A stretch of DNA of 64,000 bases. Source: Reddybacter sp041277045. GTDB taxonomy: Bacteria > Pseudomonadota > Gammaproteobacteria > Pseudomonadales > Porticoccaceae. Location of the stretch: NCBI GenBank assembly GCA_041277045.1, contig JBGFSY010000001.1, positions 806,001 through 870,000 on the forward strand. The letters run 5' to 3'. Positions 26,592 to 35,591 of this stretch are shown here, piece after piece. The translations under genes were made by a program, and so were the position numbers. Position 1 is the first letter of the stretch. Each line of letters starts with the position of its first letter. Under the pieces are notes generated by a model. The model worked only from the letters and a program-made list of their open reading frames with translations. It searched no databases and was not told the origin of the DNA.

Positions 26592-27866
26592 TTAGTGTTG
26601 ATCAAATCGGCAGGTAAATGTCGCGCCTTTGCCGAGGGTGCTTTCAATCTTGAGTTCGCCGTTATGGCGCAGCAATACGTGCTTAACGATGGCCAATCCC
26701 AAACCCGTGCCGCCCGATTGCGTCGCTCGGCTACTGTCGGCGCGGTAAAAACGCTCGGTGAGCCGGGGTATATGCAAGGGGTCAATCCCCAGCCCGGTAT
26801 CGCTAATGCTGACCGTGAGGGCATCGGCATTGCGCTTAATCACAATGGCAATATCGCAGCCCTGGGGGTTGTGCTTGACCGCGTTGTAGACAAGATTTGA
26901 TAGCGCACTGTGCAGCTCTTTGGCATCGCCTTCGAGCAGAGGTTGGTCGCAACTGGTCAGGGTGATGTGGTGTTTGTCGCCACTTAAGGCGCGAGCATTG
27001 TCGATGATGGGTGCAAACAGCTGGTCGAGATTGACCGGGACTTTGAGGGGCACGTTGGTGGTTTCGAGGCGCGAAAGCATGACCAGATCTTCAGCCAGTA
27101 GATTCATGCGCTCCGTCTGCTGGCCCATTTGCTGCAAGGCCTTAGGCCAGACGGCGGGCAGGTTTTGCATATCCTGGCCTTGCAGGGTTTCAATATAGCC
27201 GGTGAGTACTGTCAGCGGGGTACGCAGCTCGTGGGATATATTGCCGACAAACTCTTTGCGCATTTCTTCCAGCTGCCGCAGCCGAGTGATGTCCATAATC
27301 ACCAGGGCAATTTCATTATCACCAAATATCCGTGCCGAAAACTGTAAGAGCCGCTGGGGCTCGTTGGGGGCGGGCAATTCAAGGGGCAGCTCGAAATCGC
27401 CGCTTTGTATAAATTTGACAAAGGCGGGGGTGCGCAAGAGGTTGGTAATGGGCTGGTGTAAGTCTTCGTTGCGCAGGCCCAGCAATTTGGCGGCGGCGGG
27501 GTTCCACCAGTCGACCGTACACTCACCATCGAGAATGATCAGTCCCTCATCGAGGGCGCTGGTGATTTTTCGGATGCGCTTAATCACGGCGCGCAGATCA
27601 TCCCTGGCTCGGGTATTGCTCTTTTGCAGGCGATAGAGTTGATCGGAGATATCACCCCACACCCCGGTGGCTTCAGGGGGAATGCCCTGGCCTCGGGTAT
27701 CGAGCCACTCATAGAGGCGGAGGATTTTAAGCAGGGTCCAGGCCATATACAGGCCGCCGCCGACCAACAGGGTTAGGGCGAAGTGCCCATTAAAAAAACC
27801 GGCGATACCCAGCGCTAGCGCAAGCAGAATGATGCGCTGTAACTCGACTCGTAATCCTCTTTGCAC
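26592..27866 (-). CDS. phoR: Phosphate regulon sensor histidine kinase PhoR
   Basis: The membrane kinase that phosphorylates PhoB in low phosphate. The 424 residues start at a GTG and contain one or two N-terminal hydrophobic segments (about 10-45), a PAS domain (about 100-195), the phosphoacceptor His212 in FVGNISHELRTPLT, and the ATPase motifs NLVYNAVKHNP, DTGLGID and GGTGLGLAIVKH. It lies 34 bases after phoB on the same strand. Two genes of unknown role follow it in the same run. Confidence 0.94.
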   Translation of the reverse strand: MQRGLRVELQRIILLALALGIAGFFNGHFALTLLVGGGLYMAWTLLKILRLYEWLDTRGQGIPPEATGVWGDISDQLYRLQKSNTRARDDLRAVIKRIRKITSALDEGLIILDGECTVDWWNPAAAKLLGLRNEDLHQPITNLLRTPAFVKFIQSGDFELPLELPAPNEPQRLLQFSARIFGDNEIALVIMDITRLRQLEEMRKEFVGNISHELRTPLTVLTGYIETLQGQDMQNLPAVWPKALQQMGQQTERMNLLAEDLVMLSRLETTNVPLKVPVNLDQLFAPIIDNARALSGDKHHITLTSCDQPLLEGDAKELHSALSNLVYNAVKHNPQGCDIAIVIKRNADALTVSISDTGLGIDPLHIPRLTERFYRADSSRATQSGGTGLGLAIVKHVLLRHNGELKIESTLGKGATFTCRFDQH

Positions 27867-27900
27867 CCGTGAACGTCCTTCTGTTTTTTTTCTTAAAAAG

Positions 27901-28602
27901 TTAGTCGGCTAGCAGTGTCTGTGAAAAGCGGTAGCCAGCGCCGCGCACAGTTTGAATAAAACGTTCGTGTCCATCAATACTCAGGGCTTTGCGCAGGCGG
28001 CGAATATGCACGTCCACGGTGCGCTCGTCCATATAAACATTGCCACCCCACACATGGTCGAGAATCTGGCCGCGGGAATAGACCCTGTCCTGATGGCTGA
28101 GAAAAAAGCTCAGCAGGCGAAACTCGGTGGGCCCCATAGCCAGCGCCTGACCATTAATGCTGACGTGGTGGCTAACGGGGTTAAATAGCAGGCCTTCGAC
28201 CTGAATCGGATCTTCCTGAACCTCGGCTTCCTGGCGACGCAGGATGCTTTTGATACGGGCGATCAGTTCGCGGGGTGAAAAGGGCTTACTCATGTAGTCG
28301 TTGGCCCCGGAGTCGAGGCCCTGGATCATGTTGTCTTCTTCCACCTTGGCGGTGAGCATAATCACCGGCAGTTTCGCGGTCAGCTCATCGCGGCGCAGGC
28401 GGCGCAGCAATTCGAGGCCACTGGTCTCGGGCATCATCCAGTCGAGTAATACCAGGTCGGGGCTTTCGTCGATAATCAGGGCGTGAGCGTCGCGGGCATT
28501 TTCGGCTTGCAGGCAGCGATAGCCTGCCACTTCCAATGCGACGGTAACCATATCTCTGATCGCACTTTCATCATCGACAATCAAAACGGTAGATTCTGCC
28601 AT
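27901..28602 (-). CDS. phoB: Phosphate regulon response regulator PhoB
   Basis: The OmpR-type transcription factor of the Pho regulon, 233 residues. The receiver has Asp54 in LVLLDWMMPE as phosphoacceptor and Lys106 in SKPFSPRELIARIK. The winged-helix DNA-binding half ends in DVHIRRLRKALSIDGHERFI, with the typical RTVRGAGYRFS-like end. A three-repeat Pho box upstream implies autoactivation. With phoR it forms the sensor pair expected to drive pst transcription at 12939. Confidence 0.96.
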   Translation of the reverse strand: MAESTVLIVDDESAIRDMVTVALEVAGYRCLQAENARDAHALIIDESPDLVLLDWMMPETSGLELLRRLRRDELTAKLPVIMLTAKVEEDNMIQGLDSGANDYMSKPFSPRELIARIKSILRRQEAEVQEDPIQVEGLLFNPVSHHVSINGQALAMGPTEFRLLSFFLSHQDRVYSRGQILDHVWGGNVYMDERTVDVHIRRLRKALSIDGHERFIQTVRGAGYRFSQTLLAD

Positions 28603-28637
28603 GTCTGCGTACCCCTACTGGTTTGGGCCCTTATTAG

Positions 28638-28666
28638 ATGACAACAGCGTGACAATTATATGACAC
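28638..28666 (-). promoter_or_regulatory. Three-repeat Pho box before phoB
   Basis: On the minus strand GTGTCAT, TTGTCAC and TTGTCAT follow each other with four-base spacers, the 11-base PhoB period. The site lies 36 bases before the phoB start, between ubiA and phoB, and shows that phoB has its own regulated promoter despite being downstream of ubiCA. Confidence 0.88.
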
Positions 28667-28687
28667 CGGCAACATCCCCTGGCTTGT

Positions 28688-29554
28688 TCAGGCAGAAAAG
28701 CTATCGGCCACGATGGCGATAAATAGCACCACCCCGACCCACTGGTTATTGCGGAAGGCTTTAAAGCAGGCCTCCGGTTGACGGTGGCGGGCAATCATCT
28801 GCTGATAGATGAACAACAGAGCCACTGCGAGCACGCCGCCAAAATAAATTGTACCTAGCTTAAAGGCATCACCTGTCACCACCAACGCGAGTAAAGTGAG
28901 CGCCTGCAGCACGCCAATCCAAAACAGATCGAGATCGCCAAACAAAATGGCGGTGGATTTAATGCCGATCTTCAAGTCGTCCTTGCGGTCGACCATGGCA
29001 TAAAAGGTATCGAAGGCCACCGTCCACAGCACCACAGCGAAATAGAGCACCCAAATTTCTTTTACCAGGGTGCCGGTCTGGGCGGCGTAGGCCATGGGAA
29101 TGCTCCAGGCCCAAGCTGCGCCGAGCACCACTTGCGGCAAGTGGCTGTAGCGTTTTACAAAGGGGTAAATAGTGGCGATGGCAACGCCGCCGAAAGACAG
29201 GGCGATGGTCAAACGGTTGGTCATCAGCACCAGAAAAAAAGCACCGAAGCAGAGACCGGCAAAGAGGATAAGGGCTTCCTGCGGGTCAATACGGCCATCG
29301 ACCAGAGGCCGATTGCGGGTGCGGGTAACAGCGCCATCGACCTTGCGGTCGGCATAGTCGTTGATCACACAACCGGCGGCGCGCATCACGATCACACCGA
29401 GCACGAAGATAATCAGTACCGCGATAGAGGGAAAGCCATCTGCGGCAATCCACAGTGCCCAGAGGGTAGGCCAGAGCAACAGCAGTGTGCCAACCGGTTT
29501 GTTAAAGCGCATCAGTTCGAGAAAGGCGCGGGTTCTGGGAGAGGGGTTGAACAT
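28688..29554 (-). CDS. ubiA: 4-hydroxybenzoate polyprenyltransferase
   Basis: An integral membrane prenyltransferase that joins the polyprenyl tail to 4-hydroxybenzoate in ubiquinone synthesis. The 288-residue protein has about eight membrane helices and the two aspartate-rich magnesium motifs: NDYADRKVDGAV after AAGCVI, and the second in YAMVDRKDDLKIGIKS. It follows ubiC by eight bases in the standard ubiCA order. Confidence 0.96.
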   Translation of the reverse strand: MFNPSPRTRAFLELMRFNKPVGTLLLLWPTLWALWIAADGFPSIAVLIIFVLGVIVMRAAGCVINDYADRKVDGAVTRTRNRPLVDGRIDPQEALILFAGLCFGAFFLVLMTNRLTIALSFGGVAIATIYPFVKRYSHLPQVVLGAAWAWSIPMAYAAQTGTLVKEIWVLYFAVVLWTVAFDTFYAMVDRKDDLKIGIKSTAILFGDLDLFWIGVLQALTLLALVVTGDAFKLGTIYFGGVLAVALLFIYQQMIARHRQPEACFKAFRNNQWVGVVLFIAIVADSFSA

Positions 29555-29562
29555 AGTTATCG

Positions 29563-30162
29563 CTAGCCTGAAAAATCGTTGGGGTCTGAGTTGGCGGGAC
29601 TGAAGGTAGGTAGAAAAATTTCACTCACCAGCAAGGGTTTGTCGGCCACATAAAATACCGAACGCCGGCCCCATAGCGGCGTGTCAAAGATACCAAGTTC
29701 TAGCGGTAAAGCCACCTTCGATGGTTGCACACTGGCAAACTCCAGTTTACCGCGACGCATGGACGGGTCAGCGAACAGCAAAGCCCCAAGGGGGCGTTCA
29801 TCAAGCTTACGCAGCCGTGTCAGTGGCCCGCTCAAACTGCTGAGAGGCAGCACACTGCGTGCATAAACCCAGGGCTGATCCTTGCCATAGAGAATGACTT
29901 CGCGCACCACGGCGAGATGTTGGTTGGGAATACCGAGAATCTGTGCCTCTGAGCGCCGTGGTTTGGCGATGCCCTGCGCCAATATGCGCACCCGGAACTG
30001 ACCATCACTAGCGGCAGTTAAACGCTGAGTTAGCGAGCCCCTGTCGAGCAACCAGTGTCGCCAGCGCTTGGGTACGGCATAGGCGGGCAGGCGGCGGTAG
30101 CTTTGCCAGTGGGCTTCACGGTGCTGTGAAAAGTGCTGCTCTATAGATTTATGCTTGGTCAT
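29563..30162 (-). CDS. ubiC: Chorismate--pyruvate lyase
   Basis: UbiC converts chorismate to 4-hydroxybenzoate and pyruvate, the first step of ubiquinone ring synthesis. The 199-residue protein has DRGSLTQRL near residue 60, REVILYGKDQPWVYARSVLP in the middle, and LGALLFADPSMRRGKLEF; these match the UbiC fold and its buried product site. It sits between the LpxR-like gene and ubiA, eight bases from ubiA. Slightly longer than E. coli UbiC owing to its N-terminal 25 residues. Confidence 0.92.
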   Translation of the reverse strand: MTKHKSIEQHFSQHREAHWQSYRRLPAYAVPKRWRHWLLDRGSLTQRLTAASDGQFRVRILAQGIAKPRRSEAQILGIPNQHLAVVREVILYGKDQPWVYARSVLPLSSLSGPLTRLRKLDERPLGALLFADPSMRRGKLEFASVQPSKVALPLELGIFDTPLWGRRSVFYVADKPLLVSEIFLPTFSPANSDPNDFSG

Positions 30163-30165
30163 TGA

Positions 30166-31217
30166 TTACAAACTGTAAGACAGGCTCAGCGAGCCGTATT
30201 TGTGGTGATGGGCTTGCTGTTTGCACTCACGGGTGCGGTAGACATGGGCGAAGGAGACTTTCCGGCGCCCAGTGATAAAGCTTAAGCCTAAGGAAAAATC
30301 GGCAACGGCACTTTCTTTATCGACACTGTGACTATCGTGAAAGGTGTTGCTGTCGGGAAAAATGTCCTGTGCCACCAGGCGGCTATCCATCGAGAAAAAG
30401 GCGTGCAGGCTGTGAAAAAGCCCATTCGGTGAAAGGCGCCGATAGTCGTGTCTGCCGGGGGTGCTGTTGTCGCCACCGGTGCGCACCGCCGAGGTACCAA
30501 AGTCATCGGGCAGATGCCAGCCAATGCGGTACTCGCCGCCAATATTCAGGTAAGTCGCAACATTGCCAAGAGTGGCGCCAGCGTGGGCAATAAAGTCGTG
30601 ATGTATTGTGCCGACAACATTCCCCTTGAAGATTTTCTCTTTGTGCTCGTAAATCAATTGTAGGCCGAGTTCGTTGCGCAGTTGGTTATCCCAGCCATTG
30701 TACTTTTCAAAGCCGCGCAGGTCGTGAATAAAATCCTGTGTCTCATGCGCCAGTGCGGCCGGGCCGACAATACCAATATTAAGTTCGATGATATCCAGCT
30801 GCTCATCTCCGCGGGTATGGTAGGCAATGCCGCCGTAAAGATAGCCCGCGTAGGGGCGCTCATCGACAGCTAGGTCGTAACGTTCAGTGCTTGATGGCGT
30901 ATACATCAGCTGACCAAGGGTGAGCACGACGTTGTGCTCGAGTTGATCGTCGATACGATTAAAAAAGCGCAATTGCTTATTTAAGTCCTGCAGCCAATGC
31001 GGGTAGAGGGCTTCGCTGGCGAGAGTGTTGGTATCCGACGAAACCCACGAAATGCGCACACCGCTGGTGTGATTTTGGTCGGTCTCACCGAACAGATAAT
31101 TTTCGAAATACAGATTCAGCGTCCAGGGGATGGGCTGCTCGTGTCTGCCCTCGGCGTGTGCCTGAGCAATGCCCGGTGCCAGGCTGGCAAAATAAAGAGG
31201 GTAACAAAGCGACGCAT
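30166..31217 (-). pseudogene. LpxR-like (DUF2219) outer membrane lipid A deacylase, frameshift in the signal peptide
   Basis: The body matches LpxR-type 12-stranded outer-membrane beta barrels that trim lipid A: NLYFENYLFGETDQNHTSG, VRISWVSSD and many aromatic-rich strands ending in LSLSYSL. The natural start, ATG at 31217, reads MRRFVTLFI, but the barrel frame then lies one base off. Adding one T to the TTTT run (plus-strand AAAA, 31189-31192) would restore a textbook signal peptide ending AQAHA. The only in-frame upstream ATG (31263) makes no export signal. This may be a base-call error or slippage; otherwise the protein is not exported. Confidence 0.75.
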
Positions 31218-31466
31218 TGGGCCAACCTGCACAGGGGGTGGGAATTATGGGGTCAGAAGGCAAAGAAGGACACCGTTGTTGACCATGCCTAGAGCCGCAG
31301 AAAATTGACTGCTAAGCAAGCCGCGTAACGGTGTAGTACCATCGGGACAGCATTTACCTGGCTTAATGACCAGAGAGCTGCCCCGATAAATCGACAGCGC
31401 GTAGCGGATGATCCATCCGTAGCACCACCGACAAAACGCGTTAAAGCCAATACACAGGAGAGCAAA

Positions 31467-32270
31467 ATGACAGCAACTGAAAACGACTACAAAACACTGC
31501 TTATCGAACACAAAGACGGCGCCGACTGGCTGACCCTCAATCGCCCCGATGCCTTTAATGCTATCGACCAGGTGATGACAGAAGAGCTGCTCGACTACTT
31601 TGGCAAACTCTACTTCAAGCACGAAGTACGCGTTGTGGTACTGCGCGGTGCTGGCAAACACTTTTGCTCCGGCCTTGATCTCAATGATACGGGGCACTTT
31701 GGCGAAAGCAATCCTGCCGACATGCGTGGGCAGCGTTGGATTTCAGAAATCATTATGCGTATGCGCCGCTGCCCCCAGCCTATTATTGGCTTGATGCAGG
31801 GTGCTGCTACCGGTGGCGGGTTGGCCTTCGCTCTCGCCTGTGATGTGCGTTATGCCGCTGACAATGCGCGTATGAATGTTGCCATGGCGAAAATTGGTCT
31901 TACCGGTTGTGATCTTGGCATTAGCTATTTTCTGCCTCGCTCGGTGGGTACCTCCAATGCCGCTGAAATGATGATGAGCGGTCGCTTTGTGAATGCTAAA
32001 AAAGCCCTGCGTATTGGTTTGGTGTCTGAAGTGGTTGAATCGGAAGACCTCGAAGCCGCGGGTCAGGGTCTGGTCAGCGAAATGCTCGTCATGTCGCCCA
32101 TGGGTCTGCGTATGACTAAAGAGGGGCTGAACTTTTCCCAGGATGCCGGTGGTTTGGAAGTCGTCGCGGCGATGGAAGACCGTGGTCAGGTACTGTGTAT
32201 CGCACCGTATTTGGAAGAGGGTGGTAAAGCCTTTATGGAGAAGCGACCTGCGGTTTATAACGACGACTAA
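31467..32270 (+). CDS. Enoyl-CoA hydratase/isomerase family protein
   Basis: A crotonase-fold protein of 267 residues. The CoA oxyanion-hole segments are GAGKHFCSGLDL and MQGAATGGGLAFALACDVRYA. The catalytic glutamate positions of classical hydratase are not both obvious, so hydratase, isomerase or another crotonase activity is possible. A GGAGAG ribosome site precedes the ATG. It is a lone gene with a 200-base upstream gap that contains one GGGTCAGA motif at 31250. Confidence 0.87.
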   Translation: MTATENDYKTLLIEHKDGADWLTLNRPDAFNAIDQVMTEELLDYFGKLYFKHEVRVVVLRGAGKHFCSGLDLNDTGHFGESNPADMRGQRWISEIIMRMRRCPQPIIGLMQGAATGGGLAFALACDVRYAADNARMNVAMAKIGLTGCDLGISYFLPRSVGTSNAAEMMMSGRFVNAKKALRIGLVSEVVESEDLEAAGQGLVSEMLVMSPMGLRMTKEGLNFSQDAGGLEVVAAMEDRGQVLCIAPYLEEGGKAFMEKRPAVYNDD

Positions 32271-32449
32271 ATTAAACATTTATGTGGGATGACTTGAGTC
32301 GGCATTAAGCTGCTAGATAGGGTTTTGCTAGTTGCTTAATGGCTAGCGGTGTCGTTGAAAAAGCGAAGGATGCTTGATTGCAAGACTTGAACTCGTTTTT
32401 ATTGGTCCCATTTTTGCGTATACCGACAAAAAACAAAAGGACAATAAAA

Positions 32450-33722
32450 TTGTTTAAAGTAGAAAAAGTTGAAATTGACGGTTTTTGGCATCGTTTTGAT
32501 GCTCGGTGCTTATTTAATGAAGGTGTAAACATAATCATTGGTAGGAATGGCACCGGTAAAACCACATTCATGAATATTCTGCACTCTATCTTAAGAGTTG
32601 ATTTAACAGGGCTGTCAGAGAATGATTTTGAGAGTGCAAAAATCACCCTTATAAAGGGAAAGAAAAGAAAAACTGTTAAAGTCACTAAACTTAAAGATGA
32701 TGGCTACCCATATCCTATAGGTCGAATATCAGATATCAAATAAGAAGAAGAAAGCGCTCCGGGTCATAGGTTCTGATGAAAGAAGAATATCTCCAACAAT
32801 GCGCCGAAGGCTTTATGAAGACTCCTTAGAGCTGCGTCGTGAACTTGACTCCCTTACGGCGGTTTCATCGTTGTCAGTATATCGATTAAGAAACGATGAC
32901 GAACACGAGGTGAGGGATCGACATGGTTCAAGGATTGTAGCTCCTGTCGACTATCGATTAAGCCAAGTTCTTATGGGGTTAACTGAATTCCAGTTAGAGC
33001 TTGCCGAGCAAGCACAAGTCGTATCAAAATCACTTCAAAAAGACGTATTAGCTTCAATACTTTATGGTGAGGATGATGCAAATGAAAAAGGATGGGGACT
33101 CGACTTTGATAAGGGCAAGGAACAATCTAGGCTAGTATCTGCCTACACTCAATTGAACGCGATCGACGGCTCTATTCGGAAAAAAATTCGTTTCCACGTA
33201 GCCTCAATTGATCAATCGATACTTGAAATAGTCGATTCTGATGACGACAGGAACAAAAAAAGAGGCGATATAGATATTAAACCGCTAGAAGCACTCCGTA
33301 AGTCAAGAATGATTATTGATCTTTCGCTTGATGCTAAAAGTAAAACTCAAGATATATATTCGCAGATAGACTTGTTCCTATCGATAATCAAAACATTTAT
33401 TACGGACAAGGAATTCTCATTTAGCTCAGGCAGACTCGTAATTGAAAATAATTATGGTGAAATTGATCATATAAAGCTTTCTTCTGGGGAGAAACAGCTA
33501 ATCATCCTATTGGTTGAAGCCTTGCTACAAAAAAAAGAAAAGCATATTTTTCTAGCCGATGAGCCAGAGCTGTCACTTCATATTTCTTGGCAAAGAAAAA
33601 TCATACCTGCCATCAAGGAAATAAACCCCAACGCCCAAATCATTGTTGCCACTCACTCTCCTGAAGTCGCATCCAAGTACAAAGATTCAATCTTTGATAT
33701 GGAGGAGTTGATAGGTGGGTGA
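32450..33722 (+). pseudogene. AAA ATPase of a PARIS-like (AriA-type) defence pair, with a one-base frameshift
   Basis: An ABC/SMC-like AAA ATPase of about 424 residues in two frames. Part one, from TTG at 32450 with AAGGA before it, has Walker A IIGRNGTGKTTF (residues 29-40) and ends at TAA 32741. The rest continues one base on (KKKKALRVIGSDERR, then SPTMRRRLYED) and carries the signature LSSGEKQL, Walker B IFLADEPELSLH and the ATHSPEVA switch. Skipping the T of AAA-TAA-G joins both parts exactly. The next gene is a DUF4435 protein, the PARIS partner arrangement. AT-rich against its flanks. Inactivation, read error or programmed frameshifting are all possible. Confidence 0.75.
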
Positions 33723-34557
33723 ATTAGACTATTCAATTGATGCCAAAAATATCATTAATAAGTTCCATCGCGTTGAAAAACTAGTTTATGTAGAGGGTGA
33801 TGACGATATAGTATTTTGGGAACATTTATTTGAAATTTTTACTGAAATTACTGTGGAAGTCGAAGCTGTAGGCGGGAAGCCGGAGCTTAAAAAATATGCC
33901 GGATCTATTTTTTCTGGAGAGGGAGAGTTTCTAGTTGCTATGGATTCAGATTATGATGATATTACAGGGTTTGATCACCACCCAAATATACTTAAAACAT
34001 ATGGCTACGCGATAGAAAACACCTTAGTAACTAAAGAGTCAGTTTGTAAGATTTTAAAAAACATATGCAAACTTCCAAACAAAGAGGTGCCATTTGATCT
34101 GTGTCATGAATGGCTTGAGTCTTTAGATAAAAAAATTAGACCCTTTGTGCTTTTCGATTTAGTAAGTACTCTTGAACAGAATGGGGTATGTGTTTTGCCT
34201 AGAGCGAGCGATCAATTCATGACATCAAAAAAATCGTGCGAAATATGCCCTGATGCGATTAAGAAATACTTAGACGAGCTTCCTGTTAGCATAAACGACA
34301 ATAGAATTTTGGAAGAAGAGCAGTCGATAACGGACATAGGGTTCAGCTATATAGATATACTTAAGGGCCATTTTCTTTTTTCAGCAATAATGCGATTTAT
34401 AAAAGTACAAGCAAACTCAATGAAAAAAGGGCTTTCGATTTCATCTGGCATGCTTTATTCAAATTTAATTTCAGCTTTTGAAAATATATTCAATGAAGAT
34501 CACCCTCATTTCAAATATTATGAGGATAGCTTTTTACAGATTGAAACAAATGCCTAA
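33715..34557 (+). CDS. DUF4435 TOPRIM-like protein, AriB-type partner of a PARIS-like system
   Basis: The 280-residue protein has the DUF4435/OLD-type TOPRIM core: YVEGDDDIVFWEHLF with Glu27, then AMDSDYDDITG with Asp77 and Asp79. A helical C-terminal half follows. In PARIS, the DUF4435 effector AriB is released by the ATPase AriA when a phage counter-defence protein is sensed, and acts as a tRNase. The start is GTG, with GGAGGAG seven bases before it, and overlaps the ATPase gene by eight bases. Length and pairing fit PARIS; sequence alone cannot exclude a related OLD-like system. Confidence 0.75.
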   Translation: MGELDYSIDAKNIINKFHRVEKLVYVEGDDDIVFWEHLFEIFTEITVEVEAVGGKPELKKYAGSIFSGEGEFLVAMDSDYDDITGFDHHPNILKTYGYAIENTLVTKESVCKILKNICKLPNKEVPFDLCHEWLESLDKKIRPFVLFDLVSTLEQNGVCVLPRASDQFMTSKKSCEICPDAIKKYLDELPVSINDNRILEEEQSITDIGFSYIDILKGHFLFSAIMRFIKVQANSMKKGLSISSGMLYSNLISAFENIFNEDHPHFKYYEDSFLQIETNA

Positions 34558-34762
34558 CAAGGCGGCCAAAACTTAGTTAGGACACCCATCCTAAGGAACG
34601 ACTCAGAAAAAGAAATAGGGTCAGACTCGAATTAGCTTGAATGCACAAGAAATAGGGTCACAGAGCGAAAAGGGGTCAGACTCGAATTAATCCAATAACT
34701 CAATGCCCCCGCCGGTGTTAAGCTATAAAATAGTTCACCAAATACCCATATAGATCGCCAAT
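34558..34762 (+). repeat. Repeat patch with GGGTCAGA copies after the PARIS-like pair
   Basis: A 17-base perfect direct repeat, GGGTCAGACTCGAATTA, is at 34618-34634 and 34673-34689, with a third partial copy AAATAGGGTCACAGAG at 34650. Just before them TTAGGA and TCCTAA form an inverted repeat around CACCCA (34577-34594). The same motif family flanks the transposase scar near 10.7 kb. No gene is present; the promoter of the following pseudouridine synthase must lie at the right end. Confidence 0.7.
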
Positions 34763-35434
34763 ATGCAGCCCCAGAACGATCCTTTTATCGTGCCTTTTTG
34801 TGAAGAGCAAATAGAGATTCTCTATCAGGACGAGTCGCTATTATTGATCAACAAGCCTTCGGGTTTGCTCAGCTTGTCGGGCAAGCATCCCTTGAATAAG
34901 GATTCTGTACACTGGCGTCTGGTGCAGGATTTCCCCACGGCGAGACTGGCTCACCGGCTTGATTTTGGCACTTCTGGCTTAATGATAGTGGCCTTGAATA
35001 AAGCGGTGAATGCCCATCTCACCCAGCAGTTTCAACAGCGCAGTGTCTCCAAAAGTTATATGGCGCTATTGTATGGGCATCTGGCTCAGGCAAGTGGGGT
35101 GATTGATCTGCCCATTGCCAAAAACCGCGAGCACTTTCCCTTGCAGAAAATTTGTCACGACAGTGGTAAAGCCGCTGTCAGTCATTATCGGCTTGTTGAG
35201 TATCTTGACGAGCCCTTTGCCTCGCGGGTTATTTTTACCCCGGCGACTGGGCGCACCCATCAATTGCGTATTCACAGTAGCGAGATTGGTCATGGCATTT
35301 TGGGCTGTGACCTGTACGCCAGCGATGCGGCTTTTGGGCTGGCTCCGCGTTTAATGCTGCATGCCGAGCGTATTGAATTTGAGCATCCGCTGAGCGGCGA
35401 AAACGTCAAAGGCTATTGCCCCTGTCCTTTCTAG
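34763..35434 (+). CDS. RluA-family pseudouridine synthase
   Basis: A 223-residue RNA pseudouridine synthase. The catalytic motif is AHRLDFGTSGL with its aspartate, and TGRTHQLRIHSSEIGHGILG is the second conserved block. There is no S4 domain, so it resembles the short RluA type that modifies 23S rRNA and some tRNAs. The exact target is not shown. No strong ribosome site precedes the ATG. It lies directly after the repeat patch and is separate from the defence pair. Confidence 0.9.
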   Translation: MQPQNDPFIVPFCEEQIEILYQDESLLLINKPSGLLSLSGKHPLNKDSVHWRLVQDFPTARLAHRLDFGTSGLMIVALNKAVNAHLTQQFQQRSVSKSYMALLYGHLAQASGVIDLPIAKNREHFPLQKICHDSGKAAVSHYRLVEYLDEPFASRVIFTPATGRTHQLRIHSSEIGHGILGCDLYASDAAFGLAPRLMLHAERIEFEHPLSGENVKGYCPCPF

Positions 35435-35591
35435 CCCTCAGCGCCAGGTTGTGTGCTGATCGACAGCCTTGAGTTATAGGAAGCCAGATTGTCGATAGTG
35501 TTTTACCGTTTTTGGAAGGCAGTGCTACTCTTTATCCCTTCGCCCAAAGACACAAGAATACAACGAGCCTGGGCTCAATCAAGAGGGAAAA

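Noticed and set aside
26570..26830. N-terminal extension of the DUF482 gene inside phoR
   Set aside because: The extra 87 codons lie within phoR coding sequence in another frame and show no protein-like conservation; the start at 26569 fits the family.
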